From NCBI GenBank assembly GCA_910577515.1, contig CAJTLW010000001.1:1-64000 (forward strand): 64,000 nucleotides of DNA. Direction: 5' to 3'. Every line of letters starts with the position of its first letter. Position 1 is the stretch's first letter. The notes beneath the pieces were generated by a model that was not told the origin of the DNA, made no database searches, and was given only the letters and a program-made list of their open reading frames with translations. Made by a program: the position numbers and the translations under genes. The stretch is from an uncultured Vampirovibrio sp. (GTDB lineage Bacteria; Cyanobacteriota; Vampirovibrionia; Gastranaerophilales; Gastranaerophilaceae). Of this stretch, positions 7,467-15,811 are shown piece by piece.

Positions 7467-8918
7467 ATGGTAAATTTTAGTACTACAAAAGCATTATCAA
7501 CTTTATTAAATCCTGATAAAATTCTTCCTGTTGCTATAATTGAAGTAGCTTGCACCGGAGGGCGCACTTATAACGGCTATAAAAGGGGCGGGGAAATTGA
7601 AGGCAAGGAGAGACTTCGGGAAGAAACTGCCGGTGCTGTTTTTTGGCTTTTTGGCGTAAAAGTTTTAAATAAAATCGGTGATTTTATAGGTAAAAAAATC
7701 GGTATTAAAAATCTTGATGTTGATTTAGGGAGAGATGAGCTTCGTGCGCCGTTTTTGAATAATGTTAAGGAAGAAGCTGCAAAAACTGCTGCATTTAAAT
7801 TTGGAAAGGTTGCAAGCAGTGCAGCTATTGCTACATTTCTTTTGGGGTTTGTTTTACCTAAGATAAACCACAAGATAACCGATATGCAACGAAATAAGAA
7901 TAAATTAAAGGAAGCCGGCACAACCGGGGTAAAAAATGATAATACTTCTTCTGTTGCTCCGGCTAATATTTTAGGGCTTGCTTATCCTTCTATGGATAGT
8001 TTTGTTAAAAAAACTAAGCCGCAAAGTCTTGCTTTTAAAGGCAACAATTCCCTTACAAGCTTTTTTTCCACTGCTGCATATAACCTTGAAAACAATGCTG
8101 CCTGGCGTCTTATGTCTACGGATGTTGGTATGATTGCAGGCAGGGTAGCAAATTCCAGAAATAAATTTGAAGCGTTTGAATTTTTCTTCAGGGATACAAC
8201 TTCAACTTATTTTTATTTACTTGCAACACCGCATGTTTATGGGTTTATGAATAAAATTACTGGAAATACACTGATACATCCAGATGCTCTTGAAGTATTC
8301 AAAAATCATCTTCTAAATTCTATGGGGGAAGAAAAATTTTCTCCAGAAGAATTTAAAAATCGTGCAAAAGAGACCCCTTCAAATATTTCTGAAATTTTAG
8401 AAAAAATTAAATTCAATAAAGATGTTGTAACACTTGAAGAATTCAATGCAGCAACTGCCGATAAATTTAAAGAAAAGGCGCTTTTAATGTCTGAATTACA
8501 GCCTAAAATGTTTGAAAAATCAATTTTATCCAAACAACAGGTTGTTGATATTGTATCAGACGGCTGGAATACCAACCCCGAATTTATCAAAAAAGCACTC
8601 GATGCAGGAACTTATGGCGCTGCTTCTGATGCTAAGAAATTCGTTTCAAGAAAAACCGTTGAAGGTATCAGAGAAAGCATTGATGATTTTGTGAATAATC
8701 TGGCAAAATATGCTTCAAGCAAGGGTGTAAAAGAAATCGATGCTCAGTTTGTTCAAAATTTTGTTAAAAGAACAACAAAGCTTAATTTTGCATTTAGGCT
8801 TCTTGGTATGGCAGTATCGGGGCTTGGTATTGCTGTCTTGATTCCAAAAATTCAATATAAATTAACAGAATTGCGTACAGGCAGCAAAGAATTTCCCGGT
8901 ACTGCCAATTTTAAATAA
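7467..8918 (+). CDS. Membrane-associated protein of unknown function
   Basis: A 483-aa protein I do not recognise. The N-terminus holds a weakly hydrophobic stretch (AVFWLFGVKVLNKIGDFIG, about 50-70). Membrane-like helices follow near 115-130 (IATFLLGFVLP) and near the C-terminus (LLGMAVSGLGIAVLIP, about 445-465). The two hydrophobic ends are each followed by a similar basic segment (KINHKITDMQRNKNK and KIQYKLTELRTGSK), suggesting an internal duplication of membrane hairpins around a large helical middle. TATAAT at 7434-7439 is a possible promoter element. Downstream lies an orphan variable-protein fragment on the other strand. It is probably lineage-specific. Confidence 0.75.
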   Translation: MVNFSTTKALSTLLNPDKILPVAIIEVACTGGRTYNGYKRGGEIEGKERLREETAGAVFWLFGVKVLNKIGDFIGKKIGIKNLDVDLGRDELRAPFLNNVKEEAAKTAAFKFGKVASSAAIATFLLGFVLPKINHKITDMQRNKNKLKEAGTTGVKNDNTSSVAPANILGLAYPSMDSFVKKTKPQSLAFKGNNSLTSFFSTAAYNLENNAAWRLMSTDVGMIAGRVANSRNKFEAFEFFFRDTTSTYFYLLATPHVYGFMNKITGNTLIHPDALEVFKNHLLNSMGEEKFSPEEFKNRAKETPSNISEILEKIKFNKDVVTLEEFNAATADKFKEKALLMSELQPKMFEKSILSKQQVVDIVSDGWNTNPEFIKKALDAGTYGAASDAKKFVSRKTVEGIRESIDDFVNNLAKYASSKGVKEIDAQFVQNFVKRTTKLNFAFRLLGMAVSGLGIAVLIPKIQYKLTELRTGSKEFPGTANFK

Positions 8919-8928
8919 TTTTTTATAT

Positions 8929-9171
8929 TTAATATGAAACTATGTTTTTCAAAGCCACAACACAACGAACAGAATACGGATTGCCGGAGTTGGCGTAGTA
9001 ACTGCCGGTGCTGCAGCCACTACACTGTGTGCCTGAGAAAATATAGCTCTCGCCCGTGTTACACAAGGCTACCTGACCAAAAGGAGCGTAACTTGTATTA
9101 CTAGAGCTGGTACACAGGGCAAGGCTTGTACTCTTATGATTGGGAGAGTTATTTTTTAAGCAAAAAGTGTA
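8929..9171 (-). pseudogene. Orphan C-terminal fragment of a DGR-target-like variable protein
   Basis: An open minus-strand frame of 80 codons without a start codon. It is Cys/Ser/Gly-rich (SSSNTSYAPFGQVALC, then GTQCSGCSTGSYYANSG) and ends NPYSVRCVVALKNIVSY. The YSVRC ending resembles the C-terminus of C-type-lectin-like DGR target proteins. The nucleotides for the last ten codons resemble the array spacer (GGCTTTGAAAAA then TTTCAT). It is more GC-rich than its neighbours. I read it as a cut-off 3' end of a variable protein or a stray cassette. Confidence 0.55.
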
Positions 9172-9210
9172 TTAATTGCTATCTTCTGACGGGTTGAAAT
9201 GCACTCAACT

Positions 9211-9232
9211 ATTTTTACCCGTAAGTAAAAAT
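9211..9232. other. Short inverted repeat in an otherwise empty gap
   Basis: ATTTTTAC and GTAAAAAT form a perfect 8-bp stem with a 6-base loop, about 75 bases beyond the DUF378 gene stop. It may end that leftward transcript, though no clear T tract follows. Nothing else is recognisable in 9172-9307. Confidence 0.35.
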
Positions 9233-9307
9233 ACTCTTTGAGCAAGCATTTTTCCACTTATTTAATATATTTAACTTTATCTTTTTTTATTTTTTATGTC
9301 AAAAATA

Positions 9308-9526
9308 TTAATAATCTCTGTTATCTATTGTGTATTTTACAGTCAAGATTATTGAGATAACTGCTGCAATACCTACTGCAATGTAAATAATTCTTGTAAG
9401 TATGCTTTCGTTAAATAAATATTCAACAAGATTGAAATTCATTGTTCCAATCAGACCCCAGTTTAGAGCGCCTATGATAATTAAAATGTAGCAAATTCCT
9501 TGTACAATATTTAAAAATTTATTCAT
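9308..9526 (-). CDS. DUF378-family small membrane protein
   Basis: A 72-aa protein with two transmembrane helices (ICYILIIIGALNWGLIG and IIYIAVGIAAVISIIL). The first carries the ALNWGLIG signature of DUF378. Family members are small inner-membrane proteins of unknown function with this same two-helix layout. GAAAGGAAATATA precedes the ATG. It is monocistronic, divergent from the secreted protein to its right. Confidence 0.85.
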   Translation of the reverse strand: MNKFLNIVQGICYILIIIGALNWGLIGTMNFNLVEYLFNESILTRIIYIAVGIAAVISIILTVKYTIDNRDY

Positions 9527-9718
9527 TATATTTCCTTTCTTTTGCCTTATTTTATAGCTTTAATATATTTTTTGTTCAATTTTATCCCCCGGGGCGGGGT
9601 ATTTTAGCTTTGGTAAGTTTATTGTCTTTTTGTGTAATTAAAAAAATATTTATTTTGAATTTAAATCTTTTAAAAGACAATTAATAATTCATTATTCATC
9701 AAAGAACGGGAATTTTTT

Positions 9719-10525
9719 ATGAAAAGAGTTTTGTTTATATTATTTATATTTTTATCCACAGCTGCTTTTTGCTTTGCGGATGTTATTTCAGGTAAAGTAC
9801 GTCAGGATGATAAACTTTATGCGAGAAATCAAGTTGTAGATGCGGAAAGCGGCGAGCCTATTGATAAAGCTCGCGTAAGTATTCCAAAAAAAAGATATGA
9901 AACATATAGTGATAAAGACGGTCGTTTTGAGTTAAATACTAAAATTGACTCAACAACTGTATTATCGGTTGAAAAGGAAGGGTTTCGTCCTTATTCTTTA
10001 ACTATAGATAAAAATTCTTTAAACCAGCCTTTAAAACTTGGCATAGAACGTTCTAAAGCAGGAGATATTCAGCTTGAAGCACAGCTTTTCCACCTTGGTG
10101 ATGATGTTTTTGCAGATACGTCTGCAAATTCAGGAGATTTTAAAATAAAATCTGCAGGTACATTTTTTACAAAAAGGTTTCAGCTAACGCCTGTTGGCCC
10201 AAAAGACGATGCAGTTTTGGTTATAGGGACAGTTATAGGTCTTGATACCAGACTTGCAAAGGAAATGGGGCAGAATAGAATTGCACATGTTTATTCAAGC
10301 CCTGCCGAAGTTATTTTTAATGGTCAAAAGATAGGTGAATTACATGTAAATGGTGATAATCAGGAAATTATTATTCCGAGAAATTTAATTGGTCAGAATA
10401 ATGAAGTTACAATTAGAACAGGCAGAAATCTTTTTCAGCACGCCTATGTTGATTATGATGATATCGAACTTGCAAACATAAGGATTGAAATGCGTGAAAA
10501 ACAAATGTATGCAGGCGGATATTAG
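9719..10525 (+). CDS. Secreted protein with carboxypeptidase regulatory-like domain
   Basis: A 268-aa exported protein. The signal peptide spans about 1-20 (MKRVLFILFIFLSTAAFCFA). Residues 35-115 form a beta-sandwich of the carboxypeptidase-regulatory type: VDAESGEPIDKARVSIP, then a DKDGRFEL turn and KEGFRPYSLTI. The C-terminal half (about 120-260) is beta-rich with no family I recognise. It has segments such as SPAEVIFNGQKIGELHVNG that resemble a carbohydrate- or ligand-binding sandwich. There is no lipobox, so it is probably periplasmic or surface-exposed. Function unknown. Confidence 0.75.
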   Translation: MKRVLFILFIFLSTAAFCFADVISGKVRQDDKLYARNQVVDAESGEPIDKARVSIPKKRYETYSDKDGRFELNTKIDSTTVLSVEKEGFRPYSLTIDKNSLNQPLKLGIERSKAGDIQLEAQLFHLGDDVFADTSANSGDFKIKSAGTFFTKRFQLTPVGPKDDAVLVIGTVIGLDTRLAKEMGQNRIAHVYSSPAEVIFNGQKIGELHVNGDNQEIIIPRNLIGQNNEVTIRTGRNLFQHAYVDYDDIELANIRIEMREKQMYAGGY

Positions 10526-10537
10526 AAATTTCGAACT

Positions 10538-10566
10538 TTGTCAAAAAACGTTTTTAATAGTATAAT
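10538..10566 (+). promoter_or_regulatory. Sigma70-type promoter of the his pair, probably leaderless
   Basis: TTGTCA (10538-10543), a 17-base spacer and a perfect TATAAT (10561-10566). The ATG at 10573 comes only 6 bases after the -10 box, so transcription would begin at or next to the start codon. No ribosome binding site is present, which is consistent. Confidence 0.7.
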
Positions 10567-10572
10567 TCTTTT

Positions 10573-12345
10573 ATGTTTAAAGAAAAAGAGACGCTTAAAA
10601 ACATTGAACCATATTCAGTTGATGAATTTTATCCTGATTGTATTTTAAAACTTGATTCTAATGAAAATGTATTCGGGCCTTCAAGAAAGGTGATTGATGC
10701 GTTTAAAAATCTTGATTTAAAACGTTTTAATCTGTATCCTTGCTATGGCGAATTAACAGGGATGCTCTCTAAGAAATTTGGTTTTGATAAAGAAAATTTT
10801 TTGCTTACAAATGGTTGCGACGAGGCTATAAATATAATTTTATCTGCTTACTTATCTGATAAAGATAATATTTTGGCATTTTGTCCTTCTTTTAGTATGC
10901 CAAAGCTTTATTCAAAAGTAATCGGAGCTGATTATAGAAATATTGATTATATTTCAAAATGGGAGTTTTCCGCAGATGTTTTGTTTGAGAATATAAAACC
11001 GGATACAAAAATTATATATCTTGCAAGCCCAAATAACCCGACAGGAGATATAATTGAACCTTCTGTTATTGCAGAAGTTGCTAAAAAATGTTTTGATAAG
11101 ATTATCCTTCTTGATTTAACCTACGTTAATTATTCAAGGTTTAATGAAACAGATTATTATAACCTTATAAAAAAACATAATAATTTAATCTGTGTAAAAT
11201 CTTTTTCAAAAGATTATGGCCTTGCGGGGCTTCGTCTAGGTTTTATTTTGGCTGATAAAGAATTTATAGTTAATTTTAAAAAGATTATTTCGCCTTATTC
11301 TGTAAATTCTATGGCCATATATGCAGGAATTAATGCACTTTTGGATGAAGAATATTTTAAAAACGTTAAAGCTGAAGTTATAAAATCAAAAGAATATTTA
11401 TATAATGAAATTGAAAAATTAGGACGGCAGTCTGGCTTAGAATGTGATTTTGTTCCATACAGAAGCGAAGCTAATTTTATTCTTGTTGATTTTAAACAGA
11501 AGGCAGATTTTGTATATAATAAACTTTTAAAAAACGGAATTATTGTAAGAAAATTTTCTAATCCGGAAATGAAAGGGTGTTTAAGAATAGGAATACCGTC
11601 ACTTTTAGATGCAAAGAAAATTATTGATGCTATTAAGGTAAGAAAAATGCTTGTTTTTGACCTTGATGGCGTAGTTTTTGATGTTTCAAATTCATATAGA
11701 TTTGCAATCCAAAAAACTTACGAACATTTTGCGGGTACAAAATGCAGCGCTTCTGATATGCAGGAAGCAAAAAATTTGGGCGGTCTTTCAAACGATTGGG
11801 ATTTAACAAAATATTTGCTTGATAAAAAAGGGATTAAGGCCGATTATTCAAAGCTTGTAGAGGTTTTTCAGGATATATTTTATAATCCCGAAAAAGAAGG
11901 CAGTAAAGGTGCAATTGATAATGAAAAACTTGTTTTAGAACAAAGATTTTTTAAAGCACTGGCTGCTGATTATGATTTAGCTGTATTTACAGGCAGACCA
12001 AGAAAAGAGGCTTTTTATTCACTTGAAAAATTTGGCTTGAAAAAATATTTTGATTATTTTGTATGCCTTGAAGATGTAGAAGAAGGAAGATCTAAGCCTT
12101 GCCCTGATGGACTTTATAAAATTAAAGAAGCCTGTTATTATGAAGACATTTGTTTTTTTGGGGATACCGTAGATGACATTAAAGCTGGTTGTGATGCTAA
12201 TATTGATGTTTACGGAATTATTCCTCCAAATGCCAGCGAAATCAATGCAACAATTGCTACGCTCAAAAAATGCGGTGCAAAGGGTGTGATAGATGATGCT
12301 TGTAAAATTTTAGATATATTTAGAAATGAGAAGGTATGCAAATAG
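10573..12345 (+). CDS. hisC: Histidinol-phosphate aminotransferase fused to HAD phosphatase
   Basis: A 590-aa bifunctional protein. Residues 1-357 are a fold-type I aminotransferase of the HisC family: SPNNPTGD near 155, and SFSKDYGLAGLRLGF with the PLP lysine near 212. From Met359 a HAD-IA hydrolase follows: FDLDGVVFD (nucleophile Asp), FTGRP near 475, the Lys of SKPCPDG, and FFGDTVDDIKAG. This HAD type is the one known beside hisB in cyanobacterial and some other genomes and has been suggested as a histidinol-phosphatase. HisC makes histidinol phosphate and the fused domain would dephosphorylate it, so one chain covers two consecutive steps. The stop overlaps hisB by 10 bases. An in-frame ATG at 11647 could give a separate phosphatase. 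Confidence 0.88.
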   Translation: MFKEKETLKNIEPYSVDEFYPDCILKLDSNENVFGPSRKVIDAFKNLDLKRFNLYPCYGELTGMLSKKFGFDKENFLLTNGCDEAINIILSAYLSDKDNILAFCPSFSMPKLYSKVIGADYRNIDYISKWEFSADVLFENIKPDTKIIYLASPNNPTGDIIEPSVIAEVAKKCFDKIILLDLTYVNYSRFNETDYYNLIKKHNNLICVKSFSKDYGLAGLRLGFILADKEFIVNFKKIISPYSVNSMAIYAGINALLDEEYFKNVKAEVIKSKEYLYNEIEKLGRQSGLECDFVPYRSEANFILVDFKQKADFVYNKLLKNGIIVRKFSNPEMKGCLRIGIPSLLDAKKIIDAIKVRKMLVFDLDGVVFDVSNSYRFAIQKTYEHFAGTKCSASDMQEAKNLGGLSNDWDLTKYLLDKKGIKADYSKLVEVFQDIFYNPEKEGSKGAIDNEKLVLEQRFFKALAADYDLAVFTGRPRKEAFYSLEKFGLKKYFDYFVCLEDVEEGRSKPCPDGLYKIKEACYYEDICFFGDTVDDIKAGCDANIDVYGIIPPNASEINATIATLKKCGAKGVIDDACKILDIFRNEKVCK

Positions 12346-12920
12346 TTAACAAAACAAGAGTTACAAGAGAAACTGATATTTCTTTAAAGTTTAATTTAAG
12401 AGGTGAGGGAAAATATAATATTGAAACACCTGTAAACTTTTTCTCTCACATGCTTCGCGAATTTGCATGTCATGGTAAATTTGATATTGAATTATCTGCA
12501 AAAAGCTTGGATGGCGATTTCCATCATTTGGTTGAAGATGTTGCTATTGTTCTTGGTCAGGCCTTTTTGGAAGCTTTGGGAGATAAAAAAGGTATTAAAC
12601 GCTATGGTAACATTTTTATTCCCATGGATGATGCTCTATGTCAATGTTCTCTTGATATTTCAGGGCGTGCATATTGCGTTTGCAAGTTTAATTTAACAGA
12701 TGAGCGTACATCTGATTTTGAAACAGTTTTACTTGTGCATTTTTATAATACTTTTGCGCAAAATGCGGGGCTTACACTCCATTTAAGACAAATTGAGGGT
12801 TTTGATACACATCATATTATTGAAGCTTCATTTAAGGCCTTTGCAAGAGCATTGAGGTCCGCTTGTATGATAGACGAGCTATGCAAAGATAAACTGCCTT
12901 CTTCAAAAGGTGTTTTATAA
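12336..12920 (+). CDS. hisB: Imidazoleglycerol-phosphate dehydratase
   Basis: A 194-aa HisB that dehydrates imidazole glycerol phosphate to imidazole acetol phosphate, the substrate of HisC. The metal-binding motifs are visible: FFSHMLREFACHG near 34, DGDFHHLVEDVAIVLGQ near 62, and DTHHIIEASFKAFARAL near 160. It is monofunctional length, without the N-terminal phosphatase of the enteric enzyme. That role is apparently supplied by the HAD domain of the upstream fusion. AGAAGG precedes the start, which lies inside the end of hisC, so the genes are translationally coupled. Confidence 0.95.
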   Translation: MQIVNKTRVTRETDISLKFNLRGEGKYNIETPVNFFSHMLREFACHGKFDIELSAKSLDGDFHHLVEDVAIVLGQAFLEALGDKKGIKRYGNIFIPMDDALCQCSLDISGRAYCVCKFNLTDERTSDFETVLLVHFYNTFAQNAGLTLHLRQIEGFDTHHIIEASFKAFARALRSACMIDELCKDKLPSSKGVL

Positions 12921-12953
12921 AATTTTTATCTATAGAATATTTATAAAAACTTC

Positions 12954-12982
12954 TTGCGTTTTTTTTATATTCTTGGGATAAT
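12954..12982 (+). promoter_or_regulatory. Promoter of tRNA-Met
   Basis: TTGCGT, a 17-base spacer, then GATAAT at 12977-12982, ending 15 bases before the tRNA. Confidence 0.6.
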
Positions 12983-12997
12983 ATATTTGACCAATTT

Positions 12998-13071
12998 GGC
13001 TGGGTAGCTCAGTTGGTGAGAGCGCACGGCTCATACCCGTGAGGTCAAGAGTTCAAATCTCTTCCCAGCTA
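12998..13071 (+). tRNA. tRNA-Met (anticodon CAT)
   Basis: Cloverleaf with acceptor GGCTGGG/CCCAGCT (first pair G-T), D arm GCTCAGTTGGTGAGAGC, anticodon loop CTCATAC (CAT) and T arm AGAG-TTCAAAT-CTCT. The near-complete first acceptor pair argues for the elongator form. A lysidine-modified tRNA-Ile cannot be excluded by sequence alone. It forms the left border of the defence island. Confidence 0.92.
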
Positions 13072-13237
13072 TTTTTTATTTATTGGCTCTAACCATCGCA
13101 ATTTCTTGAGCAACTTGCGGTACTCCGCCCATTTTAGTTTTATTAATAGATACAGTGGCATTTAGCAATGCTCTAACCCCTGCTATAATGTATTAGAGAC
13201 TTTTGGATGGCGAGGTTTTGTAAAATATTTAGCATTG

Positions 13238-13259
13238 ACGGCGATTCCCGCCGTTTTTT
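13238..13259 (+). terminator. Terminator inside module copy 1
   Basis: ACGGCG-ATTCC-CGCCGT followed by six T. The same hairpin with a changed loop recurs at 17053-17075. Confidence 0.75.
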
Positions 13260-13284
13260 AGTGTTGAGATTTGCCGGTCAAATT

Positions 13285-13408
13285 TTGCACTTTTGTCTCC
13301 ATTCTTGCGCTATTTTGCACTAAGTTTTCAAATCTTTTATTCTAAACTGCCCAAACAACCTATCAAATCGACCTTTTCTCTAGTGCAAAACAGTGCAACA
13401 AAGTGCAA
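13285..13408. repeat. Phased TTGCAC/GTGCAA box array, copy 1
   Basis: Left arm boxes TTGCAC, TTGCGC and TTGCAC start at 13285, 13305 and 13315. Right arm boxes GTGCAA start at 13383, 13393 and 13403. All spacings within an arm are multiples of 10 bp, which places them on one helix face, and the arms are inverted to one another about 68 bp apart. This is the layout of multiple binding sites for one protein, such as a transposase at element ends or an iteron-binding protein. Confidence 0.8.
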
Positions 13409-13509
13409 AAATAATTTGCCTCTCAACATGGGATTTGATAAATTGTCTTTGAGATTGCAATTTATCATAATTCTATGCTTATGCTACAATGATAAAAAGG
13501 AATTCAAAG

Positions 13510-15525
13510 ATGTGTAGCGCGTTTTATTCTAATTCAATAAGTAAATTTTTACAGCAAAGTGAAAATGAAATATTTGGAATTATAGCAAAAAATAATGGAT
13601 TTAATCTTGTTTGCAAACAAAAAGATGCTTGGATAGAACAAATAAGATTATTAAAAAACGCTTTAAGTAAATATTCTAGTGGTAGCATTATTTTTGAATA
13701 CACTATTCCTCGTGTTGGTGGTCGAATTGATAATGTTGTTTTAATTAACGACACTGTTTTTGTATTGGAATTTAAAGTCGGTAATGAATTATATCAAAAT
13801 TCTGCCGCTACTCAAGCAAGAACATATGCCCTAGATTTGGCTAATTTTCATCAAGAAAGTCATAATAAAACAATTGTTCCTATTTTAATCTCTACGCAAG
13901 CTCCTGATTATGACTACAAGATAAAAACATATAGAAATAATGTTTATGATGTGATTTATGCCAATGGAAATAATTTAAGCGAAATAATTGACAGATTTAT
14001 AGACGGCAGCAGAGAGCAGATACCTCTTGAAAAGTGGATAAATTCAAAATATGTTCCAACCCCTACTATAATTGAAGCAGCAGAAATTTTATATAACAGT
14101 CATAATGTAGAAGAAATTTCTCAAAATGAAGCTGCAGAAAATTTAACCAAAACTTCAATTGCAGTTCAAAAAATTATTAAATATTCAAAAGAAAACAATC
14201 AAAAATCAATCTGCTTTATAACAGGTGTACCAGGTGCAGGGAAAACTTTGGCTGGTTTAAATATTGCGATAGAAAACCAAAAAACAACTGGTAAAAATTA
14301 TTCTTGTTTTTTAACAGGGAATCAGCCTTTAGTTTCTGTTTTAAGAGAAGCTTTAGCAAAAGACGATAACAAAAGAACGGGGCTTGCAATAAGTGAAGCA
14401 AGAAATAAAGTAAAATCGTTTATTCAGATAATACATCATTTTAGAGATGAGTCTTTGAATAATTTAGATATACCACCAGTTGATAATGTTGTTATTTTTG
14501 ATGAAGCGCAAAGGGCTTGGCAGCAGCCTCAGTTATCTAATTTTATGAATGATAAGAAAGCTGCTATATTAAATAAATTGCCAGATGAAAAGCGTCATAA
14601 AATACTTTCAATGAGCGAACCAGAGTTACTTATTGAATATATGGATAGACATAAGGACTGGGCAGTTATTATTTGTCTTGTTGGTGGAGGTCAAGATATA
14701 AACACCGGTGAGGCTGGTATTCAAGAATGGTTTGATTCTTTAAGGCACTCTTTTCCTGATTGGAAGGTATTTGTTTCAAATAAAATTACTGATAAAGAGT
14801 ATGTCGGAAATGCTTCTTATGATCGTTTAATATCAGGGCTAGATTGTAGAATTATTGAAGAATTGCATTTATCAATTTCTTTAAGGTCATTTAGAAGTGA
14901 AAAGGTTGCAAATTTTGTTCACCATTTATTAGATAATGAAAAAGAAAAAGCAAGAGATATTTACAATAAAATAAAACAAGTTTATCCGATTTGTATGACA
15001 AGGGATTTAAACACTGCAAAAAATTGGATTAAACAACAAGCTGAAGGCAAAAATTCAAGATATGGACTTATTGCAAGTTCACAAGCCAAAAGACTTAGAG
15101 CTGATGGTGTTTGGGTTGAATGCAAGTGTAAACCAGAAAAATGGTTTTTAGAAGGAAAAGATGATATTAAATCTTCATATTATATGGAAGAAGTTGCTAC
15201 AGAATTTGACATTCAAGGGCTTGAAATAGATTATGCTATTGTTGGCTGGGATGCGGATTATAGATATGAAAATGGGCATTTTGAATGTTATAAGCCAAGT
15301 GGTTCAAAATGGCAAACTATCAATAAACAAGATAACAGAAGATATTTAAAAAATGCTTATAGAGTTCTTTTAACCCGTTCTCGCGAAGGGTTTGTAATTT
15401 TTATTCCAAAAGGCGATAATTTAGACCAAACAAGACTTTGTAAATACTACGATGGATTGTGGAATTATTTAAAAGAAATAGGAATTGAGGAAATTATAGA
15501 GCAAAATAACTTAATAACTTCTTGA
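13510..15525 (+). CDS. Nuclease-helicase fusion, DUF2075/Schlafen-type ATPase
   Basis: A 671-aa island protein. An N-terminal PD-(D/E)xK-like nuclease domain shows GGRIDN near 70 and EFKVG near 86. A P-loop ATPase of the DUF2075 family follows, with Walker A GVPGAGKT near 240, Walker B VVIFDEAQRAW near 327, and a C-terminal helicase motif region ending NAYRVLLTRSREGFVIFIP. Members are common in phage-defence islands, where nuclease plus DNA/RNA-translocating ATPase suggests cleavage of invader nucleic acid. The start at 13510 was chosen over 13489 because AAAAGGA lies 8 bases before it. The gene is bracketed by copies of the island intergenic module. Confidence 0.8.
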   Translation: MCSAFYSNSISKFLQQSENEIFGIIAKNNGFNLVCKQKDAWIEQIRLLKNALSKYSSGSIIFEYTIPRVGGRIDNVVLINDTVFVLEFKVGNELYQNSAATQARTYALDLANFHQESHNKTIVPILISTQAPDYDYKIKTYRNNVYDVIYANGNNLSEIIDRFIDGSREQIPLEKWINSKYVPTPTIIEAAEILYNSHNVEEISQNEAAENLTKTSIAVQKIIKYSKENNQKSICFITGVPGAGKTLAGLNIAIENQKTTGKNYSCFLTGNQPLVSVLREALAKDDNKRTGLAISEARNKVKSFIQIIHHFRDESLNNLDIPPVDNVVIFDEAQRAWQQPQLSNFMNDKKAAILNKLPDEKRHKILSMSEPELLIEYMDRHKDWAVIICLVGGGQDINTGEAGIQEWFDSLRHSFPDWKVFVSNKITDKEYVGNASYDRLISGLDCRIIEELHLSISLRSFRSEKVANFVHHLLDNEKEKARDIYNKIKQVYPICMTRDLNTAKNWIKQQAEGKNSRYGLIASSQAKRLRADGVWVECKCKPEKWFLEGKDDIKSSYYMEEVATEFDIQGLEIDYAIVGWDADYRYENGHFECYKPSGSKWQTINKQDNRRYLKNAYRVLLTRSREGFVIFIPKGDNLDQTRLCKYYDGLWNYLKEIGIEEIIEQNNLITS

Positions 15526-15546
15526 TAATATTTTTAACAAAAACAC

Positions 15547-15575
15547 TTGACTTTCCTTTAAACAAGAGTGATTAA
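15547..15575 (+). promoter_or_regulatory. Recurring promoter-like element, copy 1
   Basis: TTGACT, 17 bases, GATTAA. The block from about 15510 to 15583 is nearly identical to 16719-16790, although one follows the helicase gene and the other follows hicB. The same spacing recurs before the transposase (21293). Confidence 0.55.
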
Positions 15576-15591
15576 TGTGTATGATGAATTT

Positions 15592-15685
15592 TCGGTAGGG
15601 CGTCGAGTTAGCGTTAGCGAACCCAGCCCACAAGAGCAAGAAAGCCGGTGAAGCGACCGAACGTAGTTCGAAAGCGAAGTTAAAG
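15592..15685. repeat. GC-rich REP-like insertion
   Basis: A stretch of about 95 bases, far more GC-rich than its surroundings, interrupts the copy of the module found intact at 16791-16830. It contains GTTAGCGTTAGCGAAC and the hairpin CGAAC-GTA-GTTCG. No gene is visible in it. It resembles a dispersed palindromic element seen in many gut genomes, by recollection only. Confidence 0.5.
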
Positions 15686-15756
15686 AAAAATAAGAAAATT
15701 TTAAAATTTAATACAAATCAGGATGCTGTGCGATATATCTAGACTGCTTTCCCAGA

Positions 15757-15787
15757 TTTTGCGAGAGTTCCAATCTCTACTCTGGCA
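15757..15787 (+). other. tRNA T-arm-like motif, copy 1
   Basis: GCGAGAG-TTCCAAT-CTCTACTCTGGCA looks like the T arm and acceptor 3' side of a tRNA: a 4-bp stem, a 7-base TTCNANT loop and a GGCA end. No complete tRNA can be folded around it. The identical motif recurs at 16891-16921. Confidence 0.45.
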
Positions 15788-15811
15788 TGTATAGTTCTAA
15801 TGTCTCCATTC

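Larger units (their letters stand above)
13183..13456 (+). repeat. Island intergenic module, copy 1
   Basis: About 265 bases repeated with clear similarity at 17012-17271: GACTTTTGGATGGCGA, a terminator hairpin, TTAGTGTTGAGATTT, the TTGCAC/GTGCAA box arrays, and GATTTG..TTGTCTTTGAGATTG. It lies just upstream of the nuclease-helicase gene. Confidence 0.85.

Noticed and set aside
12998..13071. tRNA-Met 3' end as attachment site of the island
   Set aside because: No repeat of its 3' end was found near the recombinase or the right border, so it is kept only as a boundary marker.
13293..13517. Plus-strand frame over the box array
   Set aside because: It consists of the TTGCAC/GTGCAA repeats and has no ribosome binding site.
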